Shown here: in pieces, positions 1-6,093 of the stretch
Position numbering within the stretch: the stretch's first letter is position 1
Layout: every line of letters begins with the position of its first letter
Position numbers and translations under genes: made by a program
Notes under the pieces: generated by a model
What the model saw: the letters and a program-made list of their open reading frames with translations, nothing else
Database searches by the model: none
Told to the model about the DNA's origin: nothing
Assembly (NCBI GenBank): GCA_003252145.1
Contig: QKDJ01000154.1
Location: forward strand, 1 to 6,093
Origin: Azovibrio restrictus
GTDB taxonomy: Bacteria > Pseudomonadota > Gammaproteobacteria > Burkholderiales > Rhodocyclaceae
Direction: 5' to 3'
Length of the DNA stretch: 6,093 nucleotides

Positions 1-22
1 CATGGTCTGTCTGTGAAGTCAT

Positions 23-26
23 GGAG
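23..26 (+). promoter_or_regulatory. Ribosome-binding site that decides the selO start
   Basis: GGAG is followed by 6 nt and the ATG at 33. The competing in-frame ATG at 21 overlaps this motif and has only a weak GAAG upstream. The protein from 33 begins MLHFDNRF, which looks like a normal SelO N-terminus. Confidence 0.65.
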
Positions 27-32
27 ATGAGC

Positions 33-1586
33 ATGCTGCATTTTGATAATCGTTTTTGCCACGAATTGCCGGGCGATCCGGAATCCAGTAACTCGGTTCG
101 GCAGGTGGAGGGAGCTTTCTGGAGTGCGGTCTCCCCGACGCCAGTAAAAGCCCCTCGTTTGCTTGCGATTTCTTCCGAAATGGCTGGGGTGTTGGGGGTA
201 CGCCCTGAGGATTTGAAACAGTCCGATTGGGTTGAAACCCTGGCCGGAAATCGGCTGATGCCGGGCATGCAGCCTTTTGCCTCCTGTTATGGGGGGCACC
301 AGTTCGGCTATTGGGCGGGACAGTTGGGGGATGGTCGAGCGATCAGCCTGGGTGAGGCTGTGGACCGCCAGGGTAGGCGTCAGGAATTGCAACTCAAGGG
401 GGCTGGTCCCACGCCCTATTCACGCCGGGCTGATGGACGGGCCGTGTTGCGCTCATCCCTGAGGGAGTTTCTCTGTAGTGAGGCCATGCATCATTTGGGT
501 ATTCCCACCACCCGCGCGCTAAGTCTGGTTCTGACGGGGGAGGGCGTGTTGCGGGACATGTTCTATGACGGGCATCCACAACTGGAGCCGGGAGCCATAG
601 TTTGTCGGGTGGCACCGTCCTTCATCCGTTTTGGGCATTTCCAGCTGCCGGCGAGTCGTGGTGATACGGCCTTGTTGCGTCAACTCCTGGATTTCGTGTT
701 GGCGCGGGATTTTCCGGAGCTGGAATGTGCACCGGAGCGTCGTATTCATGAACTGTTTGCAGAGGTTTGCCGACGTACCGGGTTGCTGGTGGCTCGCTGG
801 ATGCAGGTGGGCTTCGTCCATGGCGTCATGAATACGGACAACATGTCCATACTGGGACTGACCATCGATTACGGTCCCTATGGCTGGCTGGAAGATTTTG
901 ATCCGAGCTGGACGCCCAATACGACCGATGCGGAGGGACGGCGCTACTGTTTTGGTCGTCAGCCCCAGATAGCGCGCTGGAATCTGGAACGCTTGGCGGA
1001 AGCCTTGGAAATGCTCAATTCCCGTCCGGGAAGTCTGGCGGCAGGGCTGGAAGAGTTTGATCAGACCTACGACAGGGAGTTGTCCCGACTATTCTCTGGA
1101 AAATTCGGTTTTTCCCAGTGGCGCCCTGAGGAAACTGAATTGGTGAATCAGGCGCTGGCGTTGATGGAGCAGGGCGGACTGGATATGACTGAGTTTTTCC
1201 GGAGTCTGGGAAAACTATCGGCTGATAGCCCGGATGTGGATGTATTGAGCCCTTCCGCTTACGACCCTGGTGCTTGGGAGGCTTGTCGGCCGGCTCTGGC
1301 GGATTGGCTGGCGCGCTATGGAGCACGGCTGAGGCAGGAAGGATTGCCCGATGCGGAGCGTCGGCAGCGCATGAACACGTTTAATCCCCGCTATGTCCTG
1401 CGGAATTACCTGGCGCAACAGGCGATTGATGAGGTTATGGCGGGAGATGATGCAAGTGTGGAGCGCCTTCTGGATGTCTTGCGTCATCCCTATGACGAGC
1501 AGGCTGGCAAGGAGGCCTATCAGGGGCTGCGTCCGGAATGGGCCCGGCATAAACCGGGCTGTTCCATGTTGTCCTGCAGCTCCTGA
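33..1586 (+). CDS. selO: Protein adenylyltransferase SelO (YdiU/UPF0061 family)
   Basis: SelO is a pseudokinase-fold enzyme that transfers AMP from ATP to Ser, Thr or Tyr of target proteins and is linked to the oxidative-stress response. From the ATG at 33 the protein has 517 residues, somewhat longer than E. coli SelO (about 478). Visible family signatures are GGHQFG (87-92), the nucleotide-binding GDGR (99-102), lysine K122, D134-G135, arginines R192 and R199, and NTDNMS followed by IDYGP, which supply the putative catalytic D269 and metal ligands N270 and D279. Spacing of these sites matches E. coli. The C-terminus is Cys-Ser-Ser, with Cys515 (TGC) in the place of selenocysteine in animal SELENOO. 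An in-frame ATG at 21 would add four residues, but GGAG at 23-26 lies 6 nt before the ATG at 33, so 33 is preferred. The gene converges on ubiG. Family assignment is very secure; protein targets are unknown. Confidence 0.96.
   Translation: MLHFDNRFCHELPGDPESSNSVRQVEGAFWSAVSPTPVKAPRLLAISSEMAGVLGVRPEDLKQSDWVETLAGNRLMPGMQPFASCYGGHQFGYWAGQLGDGRAISLGEAVDRQGRRQELQLKGAGPTPYSRRADGRAVLRSSLREFLCSEAMHHLGIPTTRALSLVLTGEGVLRDMFYDGHPQLEPGAIVCRVAPSFIRFGHFQLPASRGDTALLRQLLDFVLARDFPELECAPERRIHELFAEVCRRTGLLVARWMQVGFVHGVMNTDNMSILGLTIDYGPYGWLEDFDPSWTPNTTDAEGRRYCFGRQPQIARWNLERLAEALEMLNSRPGSLAAGLEEFDQTYDRELSRLFSGKFGFSQWRPEETELVNQALALMEQGGLDMTEFFRSLGKLSADSPDVDVLSPSAYDPGAWEACRPALADWLARYGARLRQEGLPDAERRQRMNTFNPRYVLRNYLAQQAIDEVMAGDDASVERLLDVLRHPYDEQAGKEAYQGLRPEWARHKPGCSMLSCSS
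1542..1559. other. Stem-loop at the selO 3' end, possible weak terminator for ubiG
   Basis: GCCCGG (1542-1547) and CCGGGC (1554-1559) form a perfect 6-bp GC stem with a 6-nt loop. It lies inside the last codons of selO and about 33 nt beyond the ubiG stop on the opposite strand. No T-run follows on either strand, so a classic intrinsic terminator is not supported. It could be a chance product of the coding sequence, or a transcript-end structure between convergent genes. Confidence 0.3.
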
Positions 1587-1591
1587 GTTCG

Positions 1592-2284
1592 TTAGCGGGT
1601 GGCGGCCATCAGGTAGTTGACGCTGGTGTCGTCGCCCAGGCTGTAGATTTTGGTGAAGGGGTTGTAGCTCAAACCAATGGGGGCTTCCGGACTGAGTCCT
1701 GCCATGCGGCTCCAGCGCGCCAGTTCGGAAGGCTTGATGAAACGGGCGTAATCGTGGGTCCCCTTGGGGAGGAGTTGCAGGATGTACTCGGCGCCAAACA
1801 CCGCAAACAGATAGGCTTTGGGGTTGCGGTTGATGGTGGAGAGAAAGACCGTGCCACCGGGTTTGACCAGTTGGCTGCAGGCCCGCAGGGTGCTGATGGG
1901 GTCTGGGACGTGTTCGAGCATTTCCAGGCAGGTGACCACATCGTATTGACCGGGTTGTTCAGTAGCCATGGCTTCGGCGGAAATTTGCCGATAATCCACG
2001 GTCAGACCGCTCTCGAGCAGGTGCAGGCGAGCGACTCCCAGGGGCTTTTCCGAAAGATCGATGCCGGTGACCTGGGCGCCGCGGGCGGCCATGCCTTCAG
2101 AGAGCAGTCCGCCACCGCAGCCCACATCGATGACTTTTTTACCGGCCAATCCTACTTGCTGATCAATCCAGTCCAGGCGCAGGGGATTGATTTCGTGCAG
2201 GGGGCGGAACTCGCTATTGGGGTCCCACCAGCGGTGGGCCAGATCGCCAAATTTCTGTAGTTCCCGAGGATCGGCATTGGTCAT
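1592..2284 (-). CDS. ubiG: Ubiquinone biosynthesis O-methyltransferase UbiG
   Basis: UbiG is the SAM-dependent enzyme that performs both O-methylations of the ubiquinone ring, including the last step from 3-demethylubiquinol, and acts at the inner face of the cytoplasmic membrane. The 230-residue length is close to the E. coli protein (240). The class I methyltransferase fold is clear: motif [15 protein letters not shown] (51-64), the acidic SAM-ribose residue D76 in [15 protein letters not shown] (120-129) and LKPGG near 140-144. The segment [18 protein letters not shown] (152-169) and the following [13 protein letters not shown] are characteristic of UbiG and belong to its membrane-contacting region. 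The ATG has only a modest upstream CGGA. The gene lies downstream of ompA but behind a strong terminator, so it needs read-through or its own promoter, which I could not place. No phosphatase gene (gph/mupP type) follows it; instead selo converges with a 5-bp gap. Confidence 0.96.
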   Translation of the reverse strand: MTNADPRELQKFGDLAHRWWDPNSEFRPLHEINPLRLDWIDQQVGLAGKKVIDVGCGGGLLSEGMAARGAQVTGIDLSEKPLGVARLHLLESGLTVDYRQISAEAMATEQPGQYDVVTCLEMLEHVPDPISTLRACSQLVKPGGTVFLSTINRNPKAYLFAVFGAEYILQLLPKGTHDYARFIKPSELARWSRMAGLSPEAPIGLSYNPFTKIYSLGDDTSVNYLMAATR

Positions 2285-2326
2285 GATTTATTCCGGAGCA
2301 ATGGGTTCAGACAAATAGTTCAAATA

Positions 2327-2354
2327 AAAAAGCCCTGCGCGAGCAGGGCTTTTT
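2327..2354 (-). terminator. Intrinsic terminator of the ompA-like gene
   Basis: AGCCCTGC (2331-2338) and GCAGGGCT (2343-2350) form a perfect 8-bp stem around the 4-nt loop GCGA. It is flanked by A residues at 2326-2330 and T residues at 2351-2354, which could extend pairing to 12 bp. Read leftward the stem is followed by a U-rich run, the standard Rho-independent form. It begins about 15 nt after the ompA stop. The symmetry would let it work in both directions, but no rightward gene enters it. It separates ompA from ubiG. Confidence 0.92.
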
Positions 2355-2369
2355 GCGAAGCGGCAAAGA

Positions 2370-3035
2370 TTACTTGGTGCCGATCACTTCGATGTCAACG
2401 CGACGATCGGGTTGCAGGCAGTCGACCAGCTTCTTGTTGCGGCCGCTTTCAGCACCCATCTTCTTGCACTTGTCACCGGTCACGGGCTGGGTTTCACCCT
2501 TGCCTTCGGTGTAAACGCGGTTGGCTTCGATACCCTTGGAAACCAGGTATTCCTTCACGGAAGCGGCACGCTTCTCGGACAGCTTCTGGTTGTAGGCATC
2601 CTTACCGATGCGGTCGGTGTGACCAACAGCCAGGATCACTTCCAGCTTCAGTTGCTGAGCCTTGGCAGCCACTTCGTCCAGCTTGGCCTTACCTTCGGGG
2701 CGCAGCACAGCCTTGTCGAAGTCGAACAGGGCGTCAGCAGCCAGGGTGATCTTGTCGCCGGAGGGCTTCACGCCGGAACCAGCCTTGGAGGCACCACCAG
2801 CACACTTGTCAGCGGGCAGCAGGTCCTTGTCGCACTGGCAGCCAGCGGGATCGTTGGCAGCAGCAGCGGGGGTCCAGTAGCCAGTGCGCCAGCACAGGCC
2901 GGCACCGCTGGTGGCTACTTCACCACGTTGGTCGATCACGTAAACACGGTCTTGAGCCTGAGCCATGCCAGCGGCAACACCGAGGCTGGCCAGCAGGGCG
3001 ACGGCGATGGACTTCTGGGCGAACTTTTTGATCAT
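2370..3035 (-). CDS. ompA: OmpA-family outer-membrane/peptidoglycan-binding lipid-free protein, short form without beta-barrel
   Basis: This is an exported protein expected to tie the outer membrane to peptidoglycan from the periplasm. The 221-residue product starts with a signal peptide: MIKK, a hydrophobic core, and a probable signal peptidase I site AQA|QD after residue 27. Residues 28-90 form a short segment with four cysteines (C48, C66, C68, C78) and a Trp-rich stretch GLCWRTGYWTP. Residues about 95-220 are an OmpA C-terminal domain: LFDFDKAVLRPEG, GHTDRIG, LSEKRA and PDRRVDIEV. D141 and R156 have the same spacing as the E. coli pair that binds diaminopimelate, and C190/C206 match its C-terminal disulfide pair. 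There is no room for an eight-stranded barrel, as in neisserial RmpM. An upstream TTG at 3050 is in frame, but GAGGA 6 nt before the ATG at 3035 fixes the start. Codon choice looks strongly biased, suggesting high expression. The family is secure; the ompA name is by similarity. Confidence 0.93.
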   Translation of the reverse strand: MIKKFAQKSIAVALLASLGVAAGMAQAQDRVYVIDQRGEVATSGAGLCWRTGYWTPAAAANDPAGCQCDKDLLPADKCAGGASKAGSGVKPSGDKITLAADALFDFDKAVLRPEGKAKLDEVAAKAQQLKLEVILAVGHTDRIGKDAYNQKLSEKRAASVKEYLVSKGIEANRVYTEGKGETQPVTGDKCKKMGAESGRNKKLVDCLQPDRRVDIEVIGTK

Positions 3036-3115
3036 CTCGTTTCCTCGCAAATATATTTAAGACAAAAACACCTAAATCAGGCCTTGGTCATGGGCGTTGT
3101 AATTACGTTTTACCC
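3036..3115 (-). promoter_or_regulatory. Leader and probable promoter region of the ompA-like gene
   Basis: The 80 bp between the mtaD stop and the ompA start contain an AT-rich tract (3048-3069 on the plus strand) just upstream of the ribosome-binding site. I see no hairpin with a T-run that would end mtaD transcription, so partial read-through from mtaD is possible. Several -10-like hexamers occur in the AT-rich part, but none has a convincing -35 at 16-18 bp, so no promoter is assigned. An own promoter is inferred from the expected high expression of ompA and its dedicated terminator. Confidence 0.4.
3042..3046 (-). promoter_or_regulatory. Ribosome-binding site of the ompA-like gene
   Basis: On the minus strand GAGGA stands 6 nt before the ATG at 3035-3033. 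This supports the ATG that begins directly with the MIKK signal peptide, rather than the in-frame TTG at 3050, which overlaps the same motif. Confidence 0.75.
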
Positions 3116-4459
3116 TTAGGACTTTAGGCTAGACCCTATTCTATTCTGCCATAGGCGTACGGAATTTTTCAAACTTGCAGTGTCCATAAGGAGCAACTGC
3201 TTGTCGAAAACGCAACACTGACCATTAACCCATACATGTGTGACATGTTCGCGACCTGTGCAATTAATGAGGTGCGAAACGGGATCAAAACAAGGTGAAA
3301 GCTCCAGGGAGTCCATGCGAACGGCGCAAAGATCAGCCTGTTTCCCCATGGTAATAGAACCTATGGTTTTTTCCAGTCCTAATGCTTTGGCGCCGTTTAG
3401 GGTGGCCATTTGCAGCGCATGCCAGGCAGGAATGGCCGCCGCATCATGGGTGCTGCCTTTAGCCAATAAACTGGCAAGACGCATTTCCTGGAATAGATCA
3501 AGTCGATTGTTGCTGGCGGCACCATCGGTCCCCAGCCCCAGATTGATATTGTGGTGAATCAGTCTGGTTGTTGGCGATATGCCGCTGCCAAGTTTCATGT
3601 TGGAAGTGGGGCAGTGGGCTACATGGCAACCGTGTAGGGCCAGGTTGTCCATATCCTCGTCGTTCAAATGTACGGCATGAACGCCGATGGTTTGCGGGCT
3701 TAGTAGCCCCAGGTGCTTGAGGCGGGTGAGGGGGCGGCAGCCATGGGCTTCCTGGTGCAGCGTGAGTTCGTCCTGGGTTTCATGGACGTGAATATGGATG
3801 GGGATTTCCAGCTGGGCTGCCAGGGTCTGAATTTTCTCGAAACTGGCATCGCTGACGGTGTAGGGGGCGTGGGGTGCCAGGCTGAATTGGATGAGCGGGT
3901 GATTGCGCCACGCATCCCGGGCGGCCAATCCTTTGGAAAGGTAATCCTGGGCATCGCTGGCAAAGGCGGAGGGGAATTCCAGAGTCACCATGCCCAGGGT
4001 GGCACGCATGCCGGATTCAGCCACGGCTTCGGCAGCAGCCTCCGGGAAGAAGTACATGTCGTTGAAGCAGGTAATGCCGCCCAGCAACATTTCAGCGCAG
4101 GCAAGTCGGGTTCCATCCTTGACGAACTGGTGGGACACGTGGGCTGCCTCGGCGGGCCAGATGTGCTCCTGTAGCCAGGTCATTAGGGGCTGATCATCGG
4201 CAATGCCACGCATCAGGCTCATGGCGGCATGGGTGTGCAGATTGATGAGACCGGGGATAAGCAGGTGCTCTTGCAAATCCACTTGTTTGGCTGGAGCGTA
4301 AGACTCCCTGGCCTGTTGACTGGGCAGGATGTCCTTGATGATCCCCTTGTCGATGACCACGCAGTGGTGCTCCAGCAAGCTCTGGGTTTCCACCTGGGCG
4401 ATCCAGCGGGCGTGAATGATCAATTCAGGGGTGTTGCTAGGGGAGTGTGCTTCCGGCAT
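3116..4459 (-). CDS. mtaD: 5-methylthioadenosine/S-adenosylhomocysteine deaminase (TRZ/ATZ-type amidohydrolase)
   Basis: This is a cytoplasmic metal-dependent amidohydrolase expected to convert methylthioadenosine to methylthioinosine and S-adenosylhomocysteine to S-inosylhomocysteine in purine/methionine salvage. The 447-residue product has the full family layout: an N-terminal composite beta-sandwich part, then PGLINLHTH with metal ligands H75 and H77, HVHET with H224 and E227, GVHAVH with H261, and GTDGAASNN with D312, closing with GSITMGKQADL (368-377) of the C-terminal sandwich. H261 to D312 is 51 residues, equal to the spacing I recall in Thermotoga TM0936, which has this activity. The ATG at 4459 has no Shine-Dalgarno sequence; the preceding bases are CCTCCCT. 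No in-frame upstream start exists. The last 300 bp are notably AT-richer than the rest. The gene is divergent from gyrA. Other TRZ/ATZ deaminases (for example guanine or cytosine-type) are less likely given the GTDGAASNN motif and the ubiG/gyrA context. Confidence 0.88.
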   Translation of the reverse strand: MPEAHSPSNTPELIIHARWIAQVETQSLLEHHCVVIDKGIIKDILPSQQARESYAPAKQVDLQEHLLIPGLINLHTHAAMSLMRGIADDQPLMTWLQEHIWPAEAAHVSHQFVKDGTRLACAEMLLGGITCFNDMYFFPEAAAEAVAESGMRATLGMVTLEFPSAFASDAQDYLSKGLAARDAWRNHPLIQFSLAPHAPYTVSDASFEKIQTLAAQLEIPIHIHVHETQDELTLHQEAHGCRPLTRLKHLGLLSPQTIGVHAVHLNDEDMDNLALHGCHVAHCPTSNMKLGSGISPTTRLIHHNINLGLGTDGAASNNRLDLFQEMRLASLLAKGSTHDAAAIPAWHALQMATLNGAKALGLEKTIGSITMGKQADLCAVRMDSLELSPCFDPVSHLINCTGREHVTHVWVNGQCCVFDKQLLLMDTASLKNSVRLWQNRIGSSLKS

Positions 4460-4484
4460 AGGGAGGTCTGCGAGGGGTCCAGCA

Positions 4485-4497
4485 TGCTAAAATAGCA
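4485..4497. repeat. Perfect 13-bp palindrome between mtaD and gyrA
   Basis: TGCTA (4485-4489) and TAGCA (4493-4497) flank AAA. A second palindrome, GCATGC (4482-4487), overlaps its left edge. The element covers the -10-like hexamers of both divergent genes, a position where an operator would act on both. It may also be a chance AT-rich symmetry; no known regulator is recognised. Confidence 0.4.
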
Positions 4498-4540
4498 AAT
4501 TACGTCCACATGAACCAATAATGAGCCCGGCCCCGAGTCG

Positions 4541-4548
4541 GGTGGTGA
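4541..4548 (+). promoter_or_regulatory. Ribosome-binding site of gyrA
   Basis: GGTGGTGA differs at one base from the extended Shine-Dalgarno GGAGGTGA and stands 6 nt before the ATG at 4555. The nearby GTG codons at 4542 and 4545 are out of frame, so the ATG is the clear start. Confidence 0.75.
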
Positions 4549-4554
4549 GAGACC

Positions 4555-6093
4555 ATGGAACAATTTGCCAAGGAAACACTTCCCGTCAGCCTCGAAGATG
4601 AGATGCGCCGTTCCTACCTGGATTACGCCATGAGCGTGATCGTGGGGCGGGCCCTGCCGGACGTGCGGGATGGCCTCAAGCCCGTGCATCGCCGGGTGCT
4701 GTTCGCCATGCACGAACTGGGCAATGACTGGAACAAGGCCTACAAGAAATCGGCCCGTATCGTCGGTGATGTGATCGGTAAATACCACCCCCACGGCGAT
4801 ACGGCGGTCTATGACACCATCGTGCGTATGGCTCAGGACTTCTCCCTGCGCTACATGCTGGTGGATGGTCAGGGTAACTTCGGTTCCGTGGATGGCGACA
4901 ACGCCGCGGCCATGCGTTACACGGAAGTGCGTATGGCCCGTATCGGGCACCAGTTGCTGGAAGATATCGACCGGGAAACCGTGGATTTTGGGCCCAACTA
5001 CGATGGCTCCGAGCAGGAACCCCTGATTCTGCCCGCCCGTATTCCCAATCTGCTGATCAATGGCTCCTCCGGTATTGCCGTAGGTATGGCCACCAACATC
5101 CCGCCCCACAACCTGAACGAGGTGGTGGCGGGCTGTCTGGCCCTGTTGCAGAACCCGGAAATCTCCATTGATGACCTGATCGACATCATTCCCGCCCCCG
5201 ACTTCCCCACCGCCGGCATCATTTATGGTGTCAATGGCGTGCGTGAGGGCTATCTGACCGGGCGCGGTCGGGTGGTGATGCGGGCCAAGACCCACTTCGA
5301 GGATCTGGACAAGGGCAATCGTCAGGCCATCATCGTGGATGAACTGCCCTATCAGGTGAACAAGCGTTCCCTGCTGGAAAAGATCGGCGAATTGGTCAAT
5401 GAAAAGCGTATCGAGGGTATCTCCGACCTGCGCGACGAGTCTGACAAATCTGGCATGCGGGTGGTCATTGAACTGAAGCGGGGTGAAGTGCCCGAGGTGG
5501 TGCTGAACAAGCTGTTCAAGATGACCCAGCTGCAGGACACCTTCGGCATGAACATGGTGGCCCTGGTGGATGGCCAGCCCCGCCTGCTGAATCTGAAACA
5601 GATGCTGGAGTGCTTCCTGGCTCACCGCCGGGAAGTGGTGACCCGTCGTACCGTCTTTGAACTGCGCAAGGCACGGGAGCGGGGCCACATCCTGGAAGGT
5701 CTGGCCGTGGCTCTGTCCAACGTGGACGAGATCATTGCCCTGATCAAGGCGGCCCCGGCTCCGGCCGATGCCAAGCGGGAGCTGATGGCTCGCTTGTGGA
5801 AGAGCCCCGTGGTGCAGGAGATGCTGCAACGGTCGGCTGCCGATGCCTCACGTCCCGATGGACTGGCCCCTGAATATGGCTTGTCTGCCCAGGGTTACAA
5901 GCTCTCCGACGCTCAGGCTCAGGCCATCCTGGAACTGCGCCTGCAACGCCTGACTGGTCTGGAACAGGACAAGATCGTCAATGAATACAAGGAAGTGATG
6001 GACAAGATCGCCGACCTGCTGGATATCCTGGCACGGCCCGAGCGCATCACCCAGATCATTTCCGACGAACTGGTGGCCATTCGCGATCAGTTT
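4555..6093 (+). CDS. gyrA: DNA gyrase subunit A, 5' part (cut by window end)
   Basis: GyrA is the DNA-cleaving subunit of the A2B2 gyrase that introduces negative supercoils using ATP hydrolysed by GyrB. The reading frame is open to the last base and gives 513 residues of an expected 850-900. E. coli numbering holds exactly at the N-terminus: the catalytic Tyr122 with Arg121 (MRYTEV), the DNA-bending Ile174 in [10 protein letters not shown], and the quinolone-region residues Thr83 and Asp87 in [10 protein letters not shown] (79-88). The winged-helix, tower and coiled-coil parts are present, including [20 protein letters not shown] in the coiled-coil/dimer-gate region. The sequence stops just before the place where a GDxRRT motif usually follows; the GyrA box and C-terminal DNA-wrapping pinwheel lie outside. 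The residue match at these positions and the MEQFAKE start make GyrA far more likely than the paralogue ParC. Confidence 0.98.
   Translation, partial: MEQFAKETLPVSLEDEMRRSYLDYAMSVIVGRALPDVRDGLKPVHRRVLFAMHELGNDWNKAYKKSARIVGDVIGKYHPHGDTAVYDTIVRMAQDFSLRYMLVDGQGNFGSVDGDNAAAMRYTEVRMARIGHQLLEDIDRETVDFGPNYDGSEQEPLILPARIPNLLINGSSGIAVGMATNIPPHNLNEVVAGCLALLQNPEISIDDLIDIIPAPDFPTAGIIYGVNGVREGYLTGRGRVVMRAKTHFEDLDKGNRQAIIVDELPYQVNKRSLLEKIGELVNEKRIEGISDLRDESDKSGMRVVIELKRGEVPEVVLNKLFKMTQLQDTFGMNMVALVDGQPRLLNLKQMLECFLAHRREVVTRRTVFELRKARERGHILEGLAVALSNVDEIIALIKAAPAPADAKRELMARLWKSPVVQEMLQRSAADASRPDGLAPEYGLSAQGYKLSDAQAQAILELRLQRLTGLEQDKIVNEYKEVMDKIADLLDILARPERITQIISDELVAIRDQF

Larger units (their letters stand above)
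4460..4554. promoter_or_regulatory. Divergent mtaD-gyrA promoter region
   Basis: These 95 bp must carry start signals for both genes. Rightward, TAAAAT (4488-4493) and AATAAT (4517-4522) each match the -10 consensus at five of six positions but lack a good -35. Leftward, TTGGTT and TATTTT are 18 bp apart on the minus strand, a moderate sigma70-type candidate for mtaD with its start near 4482. The candidates overlap a 13-bp palindrome. All promoter calls are tentative. Confidence 0.4.

Noticed and set aside
1..32. Upstream gene end or promoter before selO
   Set aside because: Only 32 bases are available; no stop codon of a recognisable gene or promoter pair can be assigned.
1754..2260. A 168-codon open frame on the plus strand opposite ubiG
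   Set aside because: It is fully contained in the antisense of a conserved methyltransferase, with no ribosome-binding site or family resemblance noticed.
2412..3119. A 235-codon open frame on the plus strand opposite the ompA-like gene
   Set aside because: The opposite strand holds a complete OmpA protein with signal peptide, ribosome-binding site and terminator. The plus-strand frame has low-complexity Gly/Leu/Val composition and no recognisable domain.
4526..4542. GC-rich partial inverted repeat in the gyrA leader
   Set aside because: The possible stems are only 4 bp (for example CCCG with CGGG around a 3-nt loop) and have no T-run, so neither a terminator nor an attenuator is supported.
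4521..4601. A 26-codon out-of-frame ATG reading frame overlapping the gyrA start
   Set aside because: It has no ribosome-binding site, while gyrA has a near-consensus one just before its own ATG. Probably chance.
4420..5829. A 469-codon open frame on the minus strand opposite gyrA
   Set aside because: It is antisense to the conserved gyrA coding sequence, is extremely rich in His, Gln and Gly as expected from reverse-complemented codons, and resembles no family. It is an artefact of strong codon bias in gyrA.
1..6093. Mobile element, CRISPR, toxin-antitoxin, phage or other novel system
   Set aside because: All but about 300 bp is covered by five recognisable housekeeping-type genes, and the gaps contain no direct repeats, integrase, transposase or small unexplained gene.

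Overview
The window is ordinary chromosomal DNA of a Gram-negative proteobacterium, most likely a betaproteobacterium. The best clue is the outer-membrane gene at 2370-3035. It encodes a short OmpA-type protein with no beta-barrel and a cysteine-rich N-terminal segment, resembling betaproteobacterial OmpA/RmpM proteins. UbiG (ubiquinone synthesis) and a GyrA that matches E. coli numbering residue for residue at the key sites fit this. Genus cannot be read from the sequence. Sampled stretches range from about 43 to 62% GC.

Layout, left to right: selO (33-1586, +), a protein AMP-transferase of the pseudokinase fold, converges with ubiG (1592-2284, -), leaving only 5 bp between the stop codons. 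An 85-bp gap with a strong stem-loop terminator separates ubiG from the ompA-like gene (2370-3035, -). An 80-bp leader then leads to mtaD (3116-4459, -), a methylthioadenosine/S-adenosylhomocysteine deaminase. A 95-bp divergent intergenic region separates mtaD from gyrA (4555 to the window end, +), which is cut after 513 codons.

Three genes (mtaD, ompA, ubiG) point left, and selO and gyrA point right. MtaD and UbiG share a metabolic theme: UbiG uses SAM and releases S-adenosylhomocysteine, and MtaD-type enzymes deaminate that product or methylthioadenosine. From memory, Pseudomonas also keeps mtaD, ubiG and gyrA close together, and several betaproteobacteria have ompA-ubiG near gyrA, so the neighbourhood looks conserved. 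The ompA terminator and strong ribosome-binding site indicate that ompA is expressed as its own unit within this run.

I found no mobile element, CRISPR array, tRNA, rRNA or candidate new system. The points worth a second look are small: SelO ends in Cys-Ser-Ser but lacks the E. coli partner cysteine at the usual place; the mtaD start has no Shine-Dalgarno sequence and lies inside a short out-of-frame reading frame; a perfect palindrome sits between mtaD and gyrA; and base composition falls in the 3' part of mtaD.
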